Assembly (NCBI GenBank): GCA_002794775.1
Contig: NBAY01000082.1
Coordinates: 1 to 64,000 of the forward strand
DNA length: 64,000 nucleotides
Source: Porodaedalea pini
Taxonomy: Eukaryota > Basidiomycota > Agaricomycetes > Hymenochaetales > Hymenochaetaceae
Direction of reading: 5' to 3'
The notes beneath the pieces were generated by a model that saw only the letters and a program-made list of their open reading frames with translations, did no database searches and was not told where the DNA came from. How positions within the stretch are numbered: position 1 is the first letter of the stretch; each line of letters starts with the position of its first letter. Position numbers and translations under genes: made by a program. Positions 1 to 11,600 of the stretch are shown one piece after another.

Positions 1-1254
1 TTGACAGTCATTTGCACTAATTGACATAATCTCTCCATAAAGCCGTGCATACACCACAACATCTCCTCCTTCTTCTGGCAGGGCAAGTCATCAAAGTCGA
101 GTTTTGAGTAGCAAGAAGGCCAATTTGATTGGATTGAAATCTAGAGAGTACACAGGAAGGAATTCAAGCTTCATGCCACTAGATATGCGATTATAGAATG
201 CATCAGTGCTGGAGTGATGCATGGGAGGAAAAAGCACTGCACCTGGATTTGATCAACTTGCAAATTTCATTTGACTTGTGGATAGCACAGTTGTCTATGA
301 CAATGACTGAGTTTGGTCCTGGAAAAGGTTCTATATGATTGAGGAGACGTGCGATGAAAGCAGTAAAGGATCCTGTATTGAATGAGCCTTCCAAGATGAT
401 GCAGTTGAGAATTCTGTCAAGAGAGATTGCTGGAAGGATTGAATACCTGAAGGAGGTTTGACATATGACACCCTAGGGTATGACAGGACTATGCGTACCT
501 CTTTCCCCTGGCAAAAAAACTGTTTGCGGCTGGCTTGATGCCCGTGTAAAGCCCATGCCTTTTTTCTCAAGAAAGTGCGATGCTCACAAGCACTTTCATC
601 AATGAACATGAGCTGTTCAGCTTTATATTTCTCGCCAATTTTGAGACAATATTGTATTTGTGCAGTCTCACTGCATTCACGTGCCTTCTTTGAAATCTTC
701 AACCAGGTTGGATTTGGGCTCGACTAGTTGAAAACAAAAGACCATACCCTTTTCATAGTGAATCCAGCCCATTCCAACATCCTCCATATCATAGAGTCTG
801 AAACGTATTTACCAGAAGATGTGCCAAGCTTCTGCCTCAGCTCGTCAAGGAATAGGTTCCTGCATTGATTGACTGAACTGAGGAGATACTGGTAGCAAAT
901 GGAATCCTGATGAGCAATGTCCGTCAGCACTGGCACACTACACCTCACCTGTACATCCAGATAGTCCAACAGCCTTGGCCAGCCAGTCCTCTTTCCATCT
1001 CTCTTGATGCCCCCAGTAGCCTCCCAGTCTTTTATGATCCAATAGATTGTTTGACGATTGACAACTGTCAACACAGAAAGATGGTCTATGGTGAACTCAT
1101 TGGATTGGTGCAGCTTGAAGAGAATGGATTGTGCATTGTTTGAGAGGGCCTTGCCATGCATCATTGTAGTGAGAGAGAAGGGTGTTTTTGTGGTAAATAT
1201 GTTCACGTGCCAACCCCTAATCTGCATATACCACTGACCATTGTAGCATGCCAA
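1..1254 (-). pseudogene. DDE transposase pseudogene (Tc1/mariner-IS630 superfamily, T1)
   Basis: The minus strand reads as a decayed transposase whose C-terminal end runs off the window start. From 1254 downward there is a helix-turn-helix region (NRQTIYWIIKDWEATGG), then around 700-490 the first catalytic Asp block (LMFIDESACEHRT, RKKAWALHG), then around 394-270 the second Asp block (VIVIDNCAIHKS), and at 100-180 the C-terminal block (LPVYSLDFNPIKLAF). The last block normally has Glu where Lys is read here, so the third catalytic residue seems lost through G to A change. The blocks lie in three ORFs in different frames, so it cannot be translated as one protein. It is a different family from the Tc1 element at 5564-36176. 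No terminal repeats were found. The superfamily call is firm; the exact family is not. Confidence 0.8.
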
Positions 1255-2287
1255 CCTCTCTTCAGCAAAGCTATCTGCTCTTCTGTCTAGACTGTGGGCA
1301 ACAATGGTTATGCCTTGCTCTTGACCAAGAAGAGGCTGCCAGCTGTTGCTGTTCTAGATCTGAAAGGATGTCTTCGAGTCTGTTTGCATGAACATACACT
1401 TGTGTATCTACTAGTGGTCCTGCATGGTGGATATGCTCACCTGGTATGCCAGTGAGATATCTGTGGCCATCTCTTCTTGAGATGGAGTAGTACTTATGAA
1501 GCAACACATTATTCCCAACTTCTATACTTCAGATGTGCAGACGGCACATGGTGCTACAGTGCACAGGTCAAAAATAAATTACCACTACAGTGTCAAATCA
1601 AGGCAGAGGGGCCCCCAAATAACCCAGGCTGTAGTAGATAGGATTGTCTATATAGTGCAAGAAGTTTTGTATTTTTACCTGTCAAATTGGCAGAGCTGTA
1701 TAAAATGGACTGTCCAAACCCAGGTGAGAGCAGGTGTCCGAAGAACAGAAACATCCCCATTACACCAAACTTATGCACGAGATTGCCATACATGTGAACC
1801 TAATTTACAGGTGGAGAAAAAAAGTTTATGGGATGAGAGGAAAGGGGTATGATTTTTGCATATAGTGAGGGTGAGGTGTTGAAACAGGGCTGGTCAACAT
1901 TGTTTGACTTATTTTGACAAAAACATTCATCTAACCTCAGATATTTTTACAGATTCAGATTTGAATGAGCAAGTACATTTTTTTGAGTGCTTAATGAACA
2001 TGTATCGTGAGGAATTGACACAGTAAATTGTCATTTACTCGAATTTCTGCAGTTATGCTGCAAGACACGTAAAAACCACATGAATTCAATGTGTGACAAT
2101 ACTTCTGAAAAGGGCAGTAATTCATACTATGTTATGATTTTTTCTCAATTTTTAATTACATGTTGAGGAAGATATGGAGCTGGCAAAAAGGGAAGATTTT
2201 GAGAGTCACTTTTTTTTGACACTCCGACACTTGGGATCACTGCCGAGGTGCGTGGGAACGCACGCACAACTCGCGGCAATTGCGAGT
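1255..2287. other. Non-coding stretch between T1 and the P450 duplication
   Basis: I see no credible gene here. The short open frames lack recognisable domains. The first 250 bases may be the upstream part of the T1 element, since a minus-strand frame stays open there, but it matches nothing I know. The remainder is AT-rich. It ends where the sequence shared with the right edge of the window begins, at about 2288. Confidence 0.4.
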
Positions 2288-3896
2288 CTATTGTCGATCC
2301 TCTGCCAGCAATTGTCACTTTCAGAGGTCAGCTTGACCAATTTCACCATAGTCTGTCCGATACCTTTCTGGCCTTCCTCAAATTTCCACGGCCCCCGGTC
2401 TTATGAGAATTCCAAAAATCAAGTCCGCTTTGCGCATGCCGATTCAGAAGTCCGATGGTGTCCGTTACACATGCTAGCCGTCTGACAGACTTCGCGTTCT
2501 TGGAAGCCAACGGATTCGTTTTGCAAAATCGCTTCAACTACTTCCTCGTAATACGCTCTGACGATATCTTTCGTTGGTATGTTGGCTTTCACGCGACTAT
2601 GCATACGTTATCTGGCCTCGTGCGCAAGGATATGTCCAATCATACAGTAGGCTAACGAGAAACGAAGCGGAAGTCGTCGCGAAGCTCTCACGGAGCTCTT
2701 CCTATAAAGCAGTCTCTCGGGGATCGGGCTCGTCCCATAACCTCTGAAGCACCCCTTACAAGTGCTTAACATTCACAGTCGTGAAGGCCAGTACTATGGA
2801 ACCTGTTTTCAATTCGCAGTCTGCCTTTGCGCCGGTGTTAACGGTCCTCGCTCTCGATGACGCTGAATATCGAGGCAGAAACTACACCTTCGCTATAGCT
2901 GGTATATGCATTGCACTCGTATCGTTTGTGCAGTTTATGAAAGCAAAGAAACTCGCGGTGCGCACATACGCCTTCATGTGAGACTTCAACTGATGTATCT
3001 CCAGGTTGACGTGCCTGCAGAGGGTCCGTCTGGACTCGCTTCCTCCTACCTTGCAGCATATGACTTCCTTGAAAACGCAAAGTCCATCTTGAAGAATGGC
3101 TATAAGAAGGTTTGACTATTCAGTTGTGTAGAATTGCGAATTGCACTGTCGATCTGATGGCGACGTGATGTGTATGCAGTACGGTCAAGGCACATTCAAA
3201 ATTCCCGGCCTGGACCGGTATACCGTGGTGGTAAACGATCGCGATCTTATCGAGGAAATAAGGAAGGCACCTGATGATAAATTCTCGTTTAGTGAAGCTC
3301 TTGTTGAGGTCAGCAATGGAGGAGTCACACTGAATCTGTTCGAAATATGCTGACATTATGTTTCCCCTTACTTTCTAGCTTTTGGCGTCTCGCTGGACGG
3401 TTGGAAAGAATGTCGCGCAAAATCAATATCACCTCCACGTTGTCCGTAACCAGTTGACGCGCTCCCTGAGTGTATTATTTGACGACGTTAGAGATGAGAT
3501 CACACGGGCCTTCAGTGACCTTGTCCCGGCTAAGCATGACGGTGCGGTCAATTTAATCCAACACGAGCAGTAATCGTGAGACCTGATCCGTATTTATTGC
3601 AGAGTGGGTCGCCGTTCCCGCTCTGGAGACTATGAGGAATATCGTATGCAGGACGAGTAACAGGATTTTTGTCGGTACTCCCCTTTGTGAGTATTACGCG
3701 CTCTTCTAAGACAAATGAATCGCGACTGAGCACACAGGATGCCTTGATGGAACACAGGCAGAGACCCAGACTACATTGACCTGAACATCAATTTCACTGT
3801 GGATGTCACTAAAACGATGTTCACGATTAGTAAGGTTCCCGTCTTCTTGCGCCCGTAAGCAAGCTCCATCAGCCGTTCAATTTTATCAGACACCCA
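2288..3896 (+). repeat. Left copy of the duplicated P450 block
   Basis: This segment matches 62407-64000 almost base for base, including about 500 bp upstream of the P450 start and the introns. The offset changes from about 60112 to 60104 after small indels in the upstream region and intron 2. Homology starts sharply at about 2288 (62407), and the right copy is cut by the window edge, so the true extent of the duplication is unknown. Conservation of intron and upstream sequence suggests a recent segmental duplication. Confidence 0.85.
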
Positions 3897-4990
3897 CTAT
3901 TGTTTGTTCACGATAGGATTATCGGCGCGCTCATTACTACTTCGCCGCGTAACATTCGACGGGGTATGAAACATCTTCGCCCTTTGCTGGAGGAGAGGTT
4001 TCGCCTTTATGACGAAAATGGAAATGACTGGCCCGACAAACCAGTAAGACAACGTTTTTTCGCGCTCTTGATTCAAATATGAACTACCCATTACAAAGAA
4101 CGACATGCTCTCCTGGCTTATTGATGACGCACCTGAGAATGAGAAGCGAAGCTTATACGAGCTAACGAAGAGGATGCTAGTTGTAAACTTCGCTGCTATT
4201 CATACATCTTCGAATGTGAGTCATGCCCTAGCTATAACCACATTCGGTTTTTGACTGTACTGTATCGCAGAGCTTTACGCATGCTTTGTTCCACCTGGCT
4301 GCCGAGCCAAAGTACATTTCGCCTTTGCGTGAGGAGGTCGAGCGAGTGATCAAGGAGGAAGGATGGACAAAGATAGCGATGACAAAGATGTGGAAGCTAG
4401 ACAGCTTCATGAAAGAAAGTCAGCGAATCAACGGAATCGATTTGCGTAAGTCTGCCTTGAGCTTGAATTTGCGTTCACTTGCGCTCAATTTCTTTCTTAA
4501 GTGACACTGAACCGCAAGACTATGTCTGACCTCACTCTATCGGACGGTACATTTTTACCGGCCGGCTCATTTGTCGCTGCCAACGTCATGGCGGCACACC
4601 TTGACGATGCCTACTACCCCGATGCGGACAAGTTTGACGGCTTTCGGTTTTCGAAGATGCGCGAAGAAAGTGCAGAAGAGGGCGTGAAACATCAAATGGT
4701 CAATACGAGTGCTGATTATTTGGCATTTGGCCATGGTCGCCATGCATGGTGCGTCCTGGTTTACCTCGAATATATGCACTTCGAACTTTAAAACGTACTG
4801 GAATTATTTCGATAGCCCTGGACGCTTTTTCGCCGTTAACGAGCTGAAGGCGATGATGGCCTATATGCTCTTGACGTATGACGTGAAGGCCGAGATAGAA
4901 GGAGTAAGGCCGGAGAACGTGTATATGGGCACGGTGTTTACTCCGAACCCGAAGGCCAAGGTGTTACTCAGGAAGCGAACACGCGCTTAA
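2796..4990 (+). CDS. Cytochrome P450 monooxygenase, complete, 11 exons
   Basis: A haem-thiolate monooxygenase, probably anchored in the ER membrane by a hydrophobic N-terminal segment (residues about 33-48, FAIAGICIALVSFVQF). Exons read from the sequence: 2796-2957, 3005-3109, 3180-3308, 3379-3541, 3603-3686, 3758-3854, 3917-4043, 4099-4215, 4271-4445, 4502-4748, 4816-4990. They total 1581 nt, giving 526 residues in one open frame. All ten introns are GT-AG. Family motifs are present: helix I (AAIHTSS), helix K ExxR (ESQR), and the haem loop FGHGRHACPGR, whose Cys codon is split by the last intron. The sequence resembles agaricomycete ent-kaurene-oxidase-like P450s, but substrate cannot be assigned. 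The start was chosen because the membrane anchor follows it. No frameshift or stop was seen, in contrast to the neighbouring elements. Confidence 0.9.
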
Positions 4991-5409
4991 CGTCGAGTTG
5001 TGCTACTAGTACAACATTACAGGATTACATAAGCAACAACTAAGAAATACTATCAAATTGATTTTTTCTTGACCAGCACTGAAGTTCCTGGCTTCACCGC
5101 GAATTTTGCTGGCCATCAATCTGAGTTTTTTTAGACATTGCTTGATCTGAATTCTTTGGTTCTTTAGATTTAACTACAGTGTTTTTCAGACATGTGTGAT
5201 TGAGTGATTTTTATCACACTGGGTCCCTCAAAATACAAAACTTATCATATCTCAATGGAATCTTGACTATTTTGCATCATCCAAGCTGCTAAATTCATAT
5301 TTTTGTGAGTTCTTTCATACTTCAACAAGATTGTGAAGAAAACATGTAGAAATGAGTACAAAAAGATGCAAAAAGCCAATTTTGCACACAGTTAGAGTCT
5401 GTAACTTCA
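4991..5409. other. AT-rich region downstream of the P450 gene
   Basis: No coding sequence or RNA gene is visible. The stretch is AT-rich and CpG-poor, and probably holds the P450 3' region followed by old repeat sequence. It ends where similarity to a family-A LTR begins. Confidence 0.4.
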
Positions 5410-5563
5410 TGTTAGTGACCAACTACAATCAACTCAATAAGAGGTAAATGAGTCATGCAATACTCAGGTAGTGTGGAGAGAAGGAGAGAGCAGAGAAATA
5501 TGACAAGCAATAAGCTGATGCAGTGCAGAGGAGTGAGAATCAGCTTCTAGATATAGCCAGATA
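5410..5563 (-). repeat. Family-A LTR remnant, left part (outermost layer of the stack)
   Basis: This piece aligns with the start of the family-A LTRs at 37180 and 45407 (minus-strand LTRs as written on the plus strand). Shared words include the AAGAGGTAA region and CAGCTTCTAGATATAGCCAGATA at 5541-5563. It stops at a TA dinucleotide where the T2 terminal repeat begins, and the same LTR resumes directly after the other T2 end at 36179 with GAATTGACCAGGTTGAAAC. T2 therefore jumped into this LTR. Confidence 0.7.
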
Positions 5564-5826
5564 CAGTAGCATGCGAAAATTCTGTCACCCCCCCTTTACG
5601 TGAGTTGTTTTATTTCTAGGACACAACACTCTTGACAGAAAGCTACAAAATTTTACAGTATCGCTGGTGTACATGTACTCCATGTCCATGTGAAATTTAA
5701 TAGCGATTGGTGGTGTGTATACTGAGAAAATGTGTATTTACTGAAAATTGGCTTCTTGCCAGATTTAGACTAAAGACATCCTTCAACTCTGGGAAGCCTG
5801 GAAAGCAGATATTAAATTATCAAAAA

Positions 5827-6252
5827 TTAGTATGGAGTATGCTTCCCATGTACACTGTACAGTAGACTACTTCTCCTGGGTAGAGATGTATACAGCTTTT
5901 TAATAAATGCCACATCCAGATGGTCCCACTCATCCTGCAAAGCCTCCCACAACTCTTCCTTGTTTGATGGCTGATGAGCCTGGTTGCATACCTGATCATC
6001 AAGTTCCTTCCAAACATGCTCTATGATGCTCATGTCAGGGCTCTGGGAAGGCCAAGGCAATAAATGGATCCCATTTCTGGTGAATCACTGGCAGGCATAC
6101 AGTGATGTGTGCTTTGAATCATTGTCTCACTGGAAAACAATGTGGTGTTTTTGGAGGTGCTTGTCACAGAGTGTGCCCAGTAGACTGTCCTTCAGGATGT
6201 CGATGTACTTGAAGTGATCCATAATGCCCTCGATGCAAATGAGCCTTCCGAC
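5827..6252 (-). pseudogene. T2 transposase, C-terminal part
   Basis: The minus strand reads VGRLICIEGIMDHFKYIDIL from 6252, then the second catalytic Asp region (HIVFQ, stop, DNDSKHTS), and the third catalytic region WPSQSPDMSIIEHVWKELD, where Glu of IEHVW is the last residue of the DDE triad. It joins to the middle part at 13231 once E1 is removed. Several in-frame stops make it inactive. Confidence 0.85.
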
Positions 6253-6697
6253 TGTCATGAACAATTTAATCATTTTCATTTTTATTATCATTCCCTGTTA
6301 TCTTATCTTATCATATCTTATCCATTCATTACTAATCACACTTATTTCAGTTTACTCATACCCATTATGTCCTTTTCCCACACTCTCATCACTTGCTGAC
6401 TGATCCTATGACACTATTGTTCCATGAAGTTCCATGACATTCTTTCATCTATCCTTATGTAGTAGCTAATTCCCTGGTCCATGCACAGCCTCTGAAGGGT
6501 ATATAAGTAGGTAGTCCTCCTGTACTTATTCCTTAGTTTCAACCTGGTCAATTCTACCTGGCTACGTCCAGAAGCTGTCTCTCCTCCTTGTGCTGTGTCA
6601 GCTCCCTTGGCTCACCACTCTCTCTCTCCTCCTCTCCTTTGACTGAGTTCCATGCGACCTTGTTACCTCTTGTGTATCTGTAGTCTGTCGCTGACAC
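6253..6697 (+). repeat. E1 5' LTR
   Basis: This 445 bp repeat matches 12787-13230. It contains a TATA-like GGGTATATAAGTAGG at about 6498, so the promoter lies in its second half. Differences from the 3' LTR are scattered and mostly C/T or G/A. Confidence 0.9.
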
Positions 6698-7543
6698 AAG
6701 GTCGAAACTACCTCTACCACCTTGCACATTCTCAGTCACCAAATGCCAAGCTGGCTCTGAACATTTGTGTATCCTACCAACAACGATCTCTTTATCGTGC
6801 TACCCTCTACACTCTTACCTGTACCCTGCAAATCACCTTCACCATTGAACTTTTCCTGATCTCCATCATCATTACTCTTAATCCCCATCTTGTCCAACAA
6901 CCTCAAAACTGTCCACTACCTGTCCACAATCCCAAACTATAAACCAACAATTCTTATCTGATGCATCCGACGACTTGGACTGCAACCCTGACTATGATCA
7001 CTTTGACCCACACCAGTTCTTAGATCGATCTCACGTGCATCGATCAGGCCAATATGTCGTTAAATCCTTACTTTCATTATTACACTCACTCATTTTATAA
7101 CCCGCCATCCTCTTTCTATTCGATCAACCAGTGCTCGTTTGAGAGGGGGTAACGTTGAGTCCAACCCACTCGAGAGTAGCTACCAGGCTTTGGGGGTGAT
7201 CTTCGGAAAGGCCCCTTGGTGCCCGTTGGAGTCTTCACAGAGGAAGATCTAGGTTTGATCAGCAAGTGAAAGTTGACCACCATATCTGGAGTTTTGTTAC
7301 AGCGCTCAATCAGATCTGCAGGCGTCTGCACCACCTGTCGGCTGGCAGTGTTGTTTCTGATTTGAGCTAGCTCCACACCCATATAACTGAGTGTCGAGTT
7401 CAGCAGCACCCTGTTGGCGTACCCCACCAGAAGATACTGCTGATGCCATCCTCGAAAACCTACCACCACTGACAGAAGACGATCTTGTATGCCTAGACAA
7501 TGAGTTATGAGCCCTCCAACCACCACCAGCACCATCACCCAGC
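6698..7543 (+). other. E1 untranslated leader
   Basis: About 850 bp lie between the 5' LTR and gag. The first bases, CAAGGTCGAAACT, are conserved in E5 (CAAGGTCAAAACT read on its strand), but no plain tRNA-type primer site starting TGG follows the LTR. Self-priming, as in Tf1-like elements, is possible but not shown. The T-rich tract near 7080 and the GAGAGGGGGTAACGTTGAGT region at 7141 are also conserved in E5. Confidence 0.5.
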
Positions 7544-8635
7544 ATGTCGGAACCCCAAACTCCCATCGCAGCAGCTGCAGGAGCACTGGCAGTCCCAAAT
7601 GCGATGATGCAGGAAATCATCAACACACTGCATGGCCTGGGACTGTTGGCAACCCTCACGCCAGCAGCCTCAGCAGTACCTGTTCCCCCTCCCCAAACAA
7701 TGAACAGCAGTAGAGGGAGACACATCACTAAACCTGAGGCATTCAATGGGCGAGACTACAAGAAGTTCAAGCATGCCATTACCCTATACATTGAAGCAAA
7801 TGCAGGGGACTTCGTGAACGACAAGGATTACTTCCTTTTTGTGTTATCATTCATGACAAAAGGCGCGGCCATACTCTGGGCCCAGAACTTCTTAGAGAGC
7901 ATCAAGATAGACGGATATCTGATCTTCTTGCTCATAAGCCATCAGAAATTCAAAGAACAGCTAGAAGGGGCATTTGGAGACCCAAATGAGCACCAAAACG
8001 CTATGCAGAAATTGGATAGCTGGAAGCACACCCAAGATATCACCACCGACCAATTCTTCCAGCAGTTCGACATCTATCGCCATGCGACGGGATATGATGA
8101 TGATGCCAAGAATGACAACACCCTCATCCACAAACTGACAAAAGCTCTGGATAAAGAAATCATGTACCAAATCTACATGAGCGACCCAGCCCTGACCACG
8201 TACAAGGGCTGGCAAGAGAAAGCCATTCGGTTTGACAACGCAAGACACCAGATGAGGGTGATCAAAAAAATGTGCTCTGCTCTGCCCAGACCTCAGGTAC
8301 CCCCATCCAAACCTGCTCCTTCATTTGCACCTAAGATCCCTGAAAGGCGTGATGCCACCGGAGTCACATACGGAGGCATGGGGAAGCCAATGGACATATC
8401 ACTCGAAGAGCTAAGGAAGTCAGGAGTCTGCTACTACTGCAGAGAGCCTGAACATCTACAGAGGAATTGTCCAAAGAAGAAGATGGTGATAAGGGCTGTG
8501 CTGATGGGGATGGAGCCACAAGAGAGAAAAGTCTGGGCAGACAAGACTGTGACGCTCAAGGAGTCAGACTTTGTGGAGGAAGAAGAGGAGATGCTCTTTG
8601 AGCAGGAGTTGGATTTTGTGGAGCCCCAGCAGTGA
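7544..8635 (+). CDS. gag: E1 Gag, intact 363-residue ORF
   Basis: The capsid-type structural protein of the retrotransposon, which packages element RNA in cytoplasmic particles. The open frame has no stops over 363 residues. It opens with an Ala/Pro-rich segment, then a capsid-like helical region (about residues 65-240), and near residue 296 one zinc knuckle CYYCREPEHLQRNC with spacing C-x2-C-x4-H-x4-C. The acidic C-terminus (EEEEEM) is followed at once by pol. The E5 copy of this gene at 51766-50951 is broken and lacks the zinc knuckle. Confidence 0.85.
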   Translation: MSEPQTPIAAAAGALAVPNAMMQEIINTLHGLGLLATLTPAASAVPVPPPQTMNSSRGRHITKPEAFNGRDYKKFKHAITLYIEANAGDFVNDKDYFLFVLSFMTKGAAILWAQNFLESIKIDGYLIFLLISHQKFKEQLEGAFGDPNEHQNAMQKLDSWKHTQDITTDQFFQQFDIYRHATGYDDDAKNDNTLIHKLTKALDKEIMYQIYMSDPALTTYKGWQEKAIRFDNARHQMRVIKKMCSALPRPQVPPSKPAPSFAPKIPERRDATGVTYGGMGKPMDISLEELRKSGVCYYCREPEHLQRNCPKKKMVIRAVLMGMEPQERKVWADKTVTLKESDFVEEEEEMLFEQELDFVEPQQ

Positions 8636-8637
8636 AC

Positions 8638-11600
8638 ATGGCACTGACTGGGATAGGTTCAGTTTTGGTTTTTCAAATGGCCATTTTTGATAATTCCATG
8701 GACTCTGTAGATAATTTAGATAAAACACAAAAAAATGTAAAAAACAATGTCACTTGCAAAAATATCCCTTCTGTTCCTGTACCAGTAGTTATTAATGTAG
8801 ATATACCTGTCAGTAACAAAATTTCTGTCTCGTCGTCTTGTTCTATTCCTGCATCTGAAAATCATGTAAAATCCTCTTCAAAATCTTTTAATTCTATTTC
8901 TTCCTTGGCCGGAACTGAACTGAAATCCATGAAAAATGAAAACTCATCAAAACAAGCTGAGAGGAAATCCTGGAGAGACCACCCCGTCCCCTTTACAGCA
9001 CCATGGGTTGTACAGCATCTCAAGGAGGATAAACTCAAAAGTGCTTTAACAACTCTCTGAGTGTGGATGAAACAGCAGAGGCATGCTAAAGCAAATAAAG
9101 AGATGGTGCATCAAATCATTGTGCTAGAAGAATCAGATGCTGTGGCAGCTGTCAGGGACCTGAGGGGTCCAAAATGGTTTGTAAGAGGGTCTCAGGGGCA
9201 ACAGCTCATGGTACCAATTCTTCTTCAAATGACCAACACCAGTAATTAGTTCAAGGTAGACGCGTTACTGGACAGTGGCTGCACAGGCTTGTGTATCAAC
9301 CGATTCTTCATTGAAAAACATCAGATCAGGACAAAAAAGACACCCATCCCGATCTGAGTTTATAATGCTGATGGCACACTCAATAAGGACGGTTCAATCA
9401 CAGAATTTGTGGAAATGCACATGATGATTAAGGATCATTTGGAGTGCATCCACTTTGCAGTCACAGATCTAGGGAAAACAGATGTGTTCATCGGACACAA
9501 ATGGTTAAAGCTGCACAATCCCAACATCGACTGGCAAAAGTCTAGGATTGAATTTGATCGATGCCCCGATGCATGCAGCTATATCCATAGTCTAGAAGAC
9601 ATTGATGCAGACCCTAACAAAAACCTTGATCTGGTGGAACTTGAAGACAGCGATCAGCTCTTTCTCTTCGATTGGGACAGATACATTAAGTCCAATCTAA
9701 GGAAAGTGCTGAAGGTCAGGCAACAGGCACTTGAAGAAGTCCCAGACTATGTAAAAGAGTTTGTAGACATCTTCAGTGAAGAGGAATTCAATCAGTTACC
9801 AGAGAGACGTCCTTGGGATCATGCTATCGAACTTAAGCCAGGTTCAAAGCTCTCTGACTGTAAAATCTACCTGCTCAGTCCATCAGAACAGGTGGCACTC
9901 AACAAATTCCTCACCAAAAACCTGAAAACTGGCCATATTTGCAACTCTCAATCTGAGATAGCATCCCTCTTCTTCTTCATCAAAAAGAAGGATGGCAAGC
10001 TTCACCCCATACAGGATTATTGCGAACTCAATGACATGACAGTTAAGAATAAATACCTGTTACCTCTAATCCAAGAGCTCATCAACAAGACAAAGCAGGC
10101 AAAATTCTTCACAAAGCTTGACATACGCTGGGATTACAATAACATTCAGATTCGAGAGGGTGACAAGCATAAAGCCACCTTCAGGATGAACCATGGTCTA
10201 TTCAAACCAATGGTCATATTCTTTGGTCTCACGAATTCACTGGCAACATTCCAAGGATTCATGAACAAGATCTTCCAAGAACTCATCAATGATGGACACA
10301 TAATAGTCTACATGGACGACATTCTGATCTTCACATGTACTCGTGAACATCATGACAAACTCGTCTGACAAGTCCTGGAAGTGTTGCGAGCAAACAAGCT
10401 ATTCTTAAAGCCAGAAAAGTGCAGTTTCACTCAAGAGACCGTGAACTATCTTGGGCATATCCTCAGCAATGGAATGATTTGCATGGATCCAGCCAAAGTG
10501 GCAGGCGTAAAAGATTGGCAAGTTCCTAAGAACAAGAAAGAACTACAGTCTTTCCTTGGCTTCTGCAACTACTACTGCCACTTTATCCTAGCATTCAGTC
10601 ACTACATGAAGCCCTTGACAGTGTTAACCAGAGACGTAGAGTGGAAGTGGGAGGTGGAGCAACAGGAGGCCTTTGAACATCTGAAGCAGAAGCTCTGTGA
10701 GGAACCCGTACTTGCAGTACCTACTGATGACGGTCAATTTTGAGTGGAGGCCGACTCATTGCATTTCGCTAACAGTGCCATTCTGTCCCAATTCATTGAT
10801 GGAAAATGGCATCCAATCACATACTGATCACAAGTGCTTAGCCAAGCAGAGTGCAATTATAAAATCTATGACAAAGAGATGTTCACGATCATGTGTGCAC
10901 TGGATGACTGGCAACAATATCTTCTGGGAGTGACGCAAACTTTCAAAATCTGGTCAGATCACCTCAACCTCCAGTATTTCCAAAAACCCCAGAAGATTAA
11001 CCACCAACAAGCGAGATGGCTACAGGAATTAGCAGACTACAACTTCAAACTGTTCCATAAACCAGGTGCCCTGATGACTAAGGCTGACCTCCTCTCGAGA
11101 CAAGTGGACCATGAGAGGGGGGAGAATGACAATATCGACATCATTTTGCTCAAGCCAGACCTATTTGTAAATGAAACACTGCTAGAAGCACTAGATGCAG
11201 ACTTCATTAAATGAATTAAGAGGGTACAAAACAATAGGGATAGGGCAGTTGTGAAGGTGTTAGGAAGGAAGGAGCAAGAGTGGGATGAACAGGAAGAAGG
11301 GTTGTTGACATGGAAGGACAGGATCTACATGCCCAAAGACCATAAACTCCAAGAAGACATCATTTGAAACCACCATGACAGTACACTCACAGGACACCCA
11401 GGATGCTATAAGACCCACAAGTTGATCACATGCAACTACTGGTGGCTGGGAATCCAATGAGATGTTTGAATGTATGTCAAGGGATGCGATGCATGCCAAT
11501 GTACCAAGGCACACAGAGCGAAACCACATAATCCTCTGAATCTGAATGAAATCCTGAAAGGTCCTTGGGAAATTGTCATGGCAGACCTGATTGGCGAACT

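Noticed and set aside
1496..1852. 118-codon plus-strand ORF between T1 and the P450 block
   Set aside because: No domain, no relative in the window, and repeat-like composition. No support as a gene.
2343..2604. Small minus-strand ORFs upstream of both P450 copies
   Set aside because: The frames differ by indels between the two duplicated copies, which argues against coding. Treated as upstream sequence.
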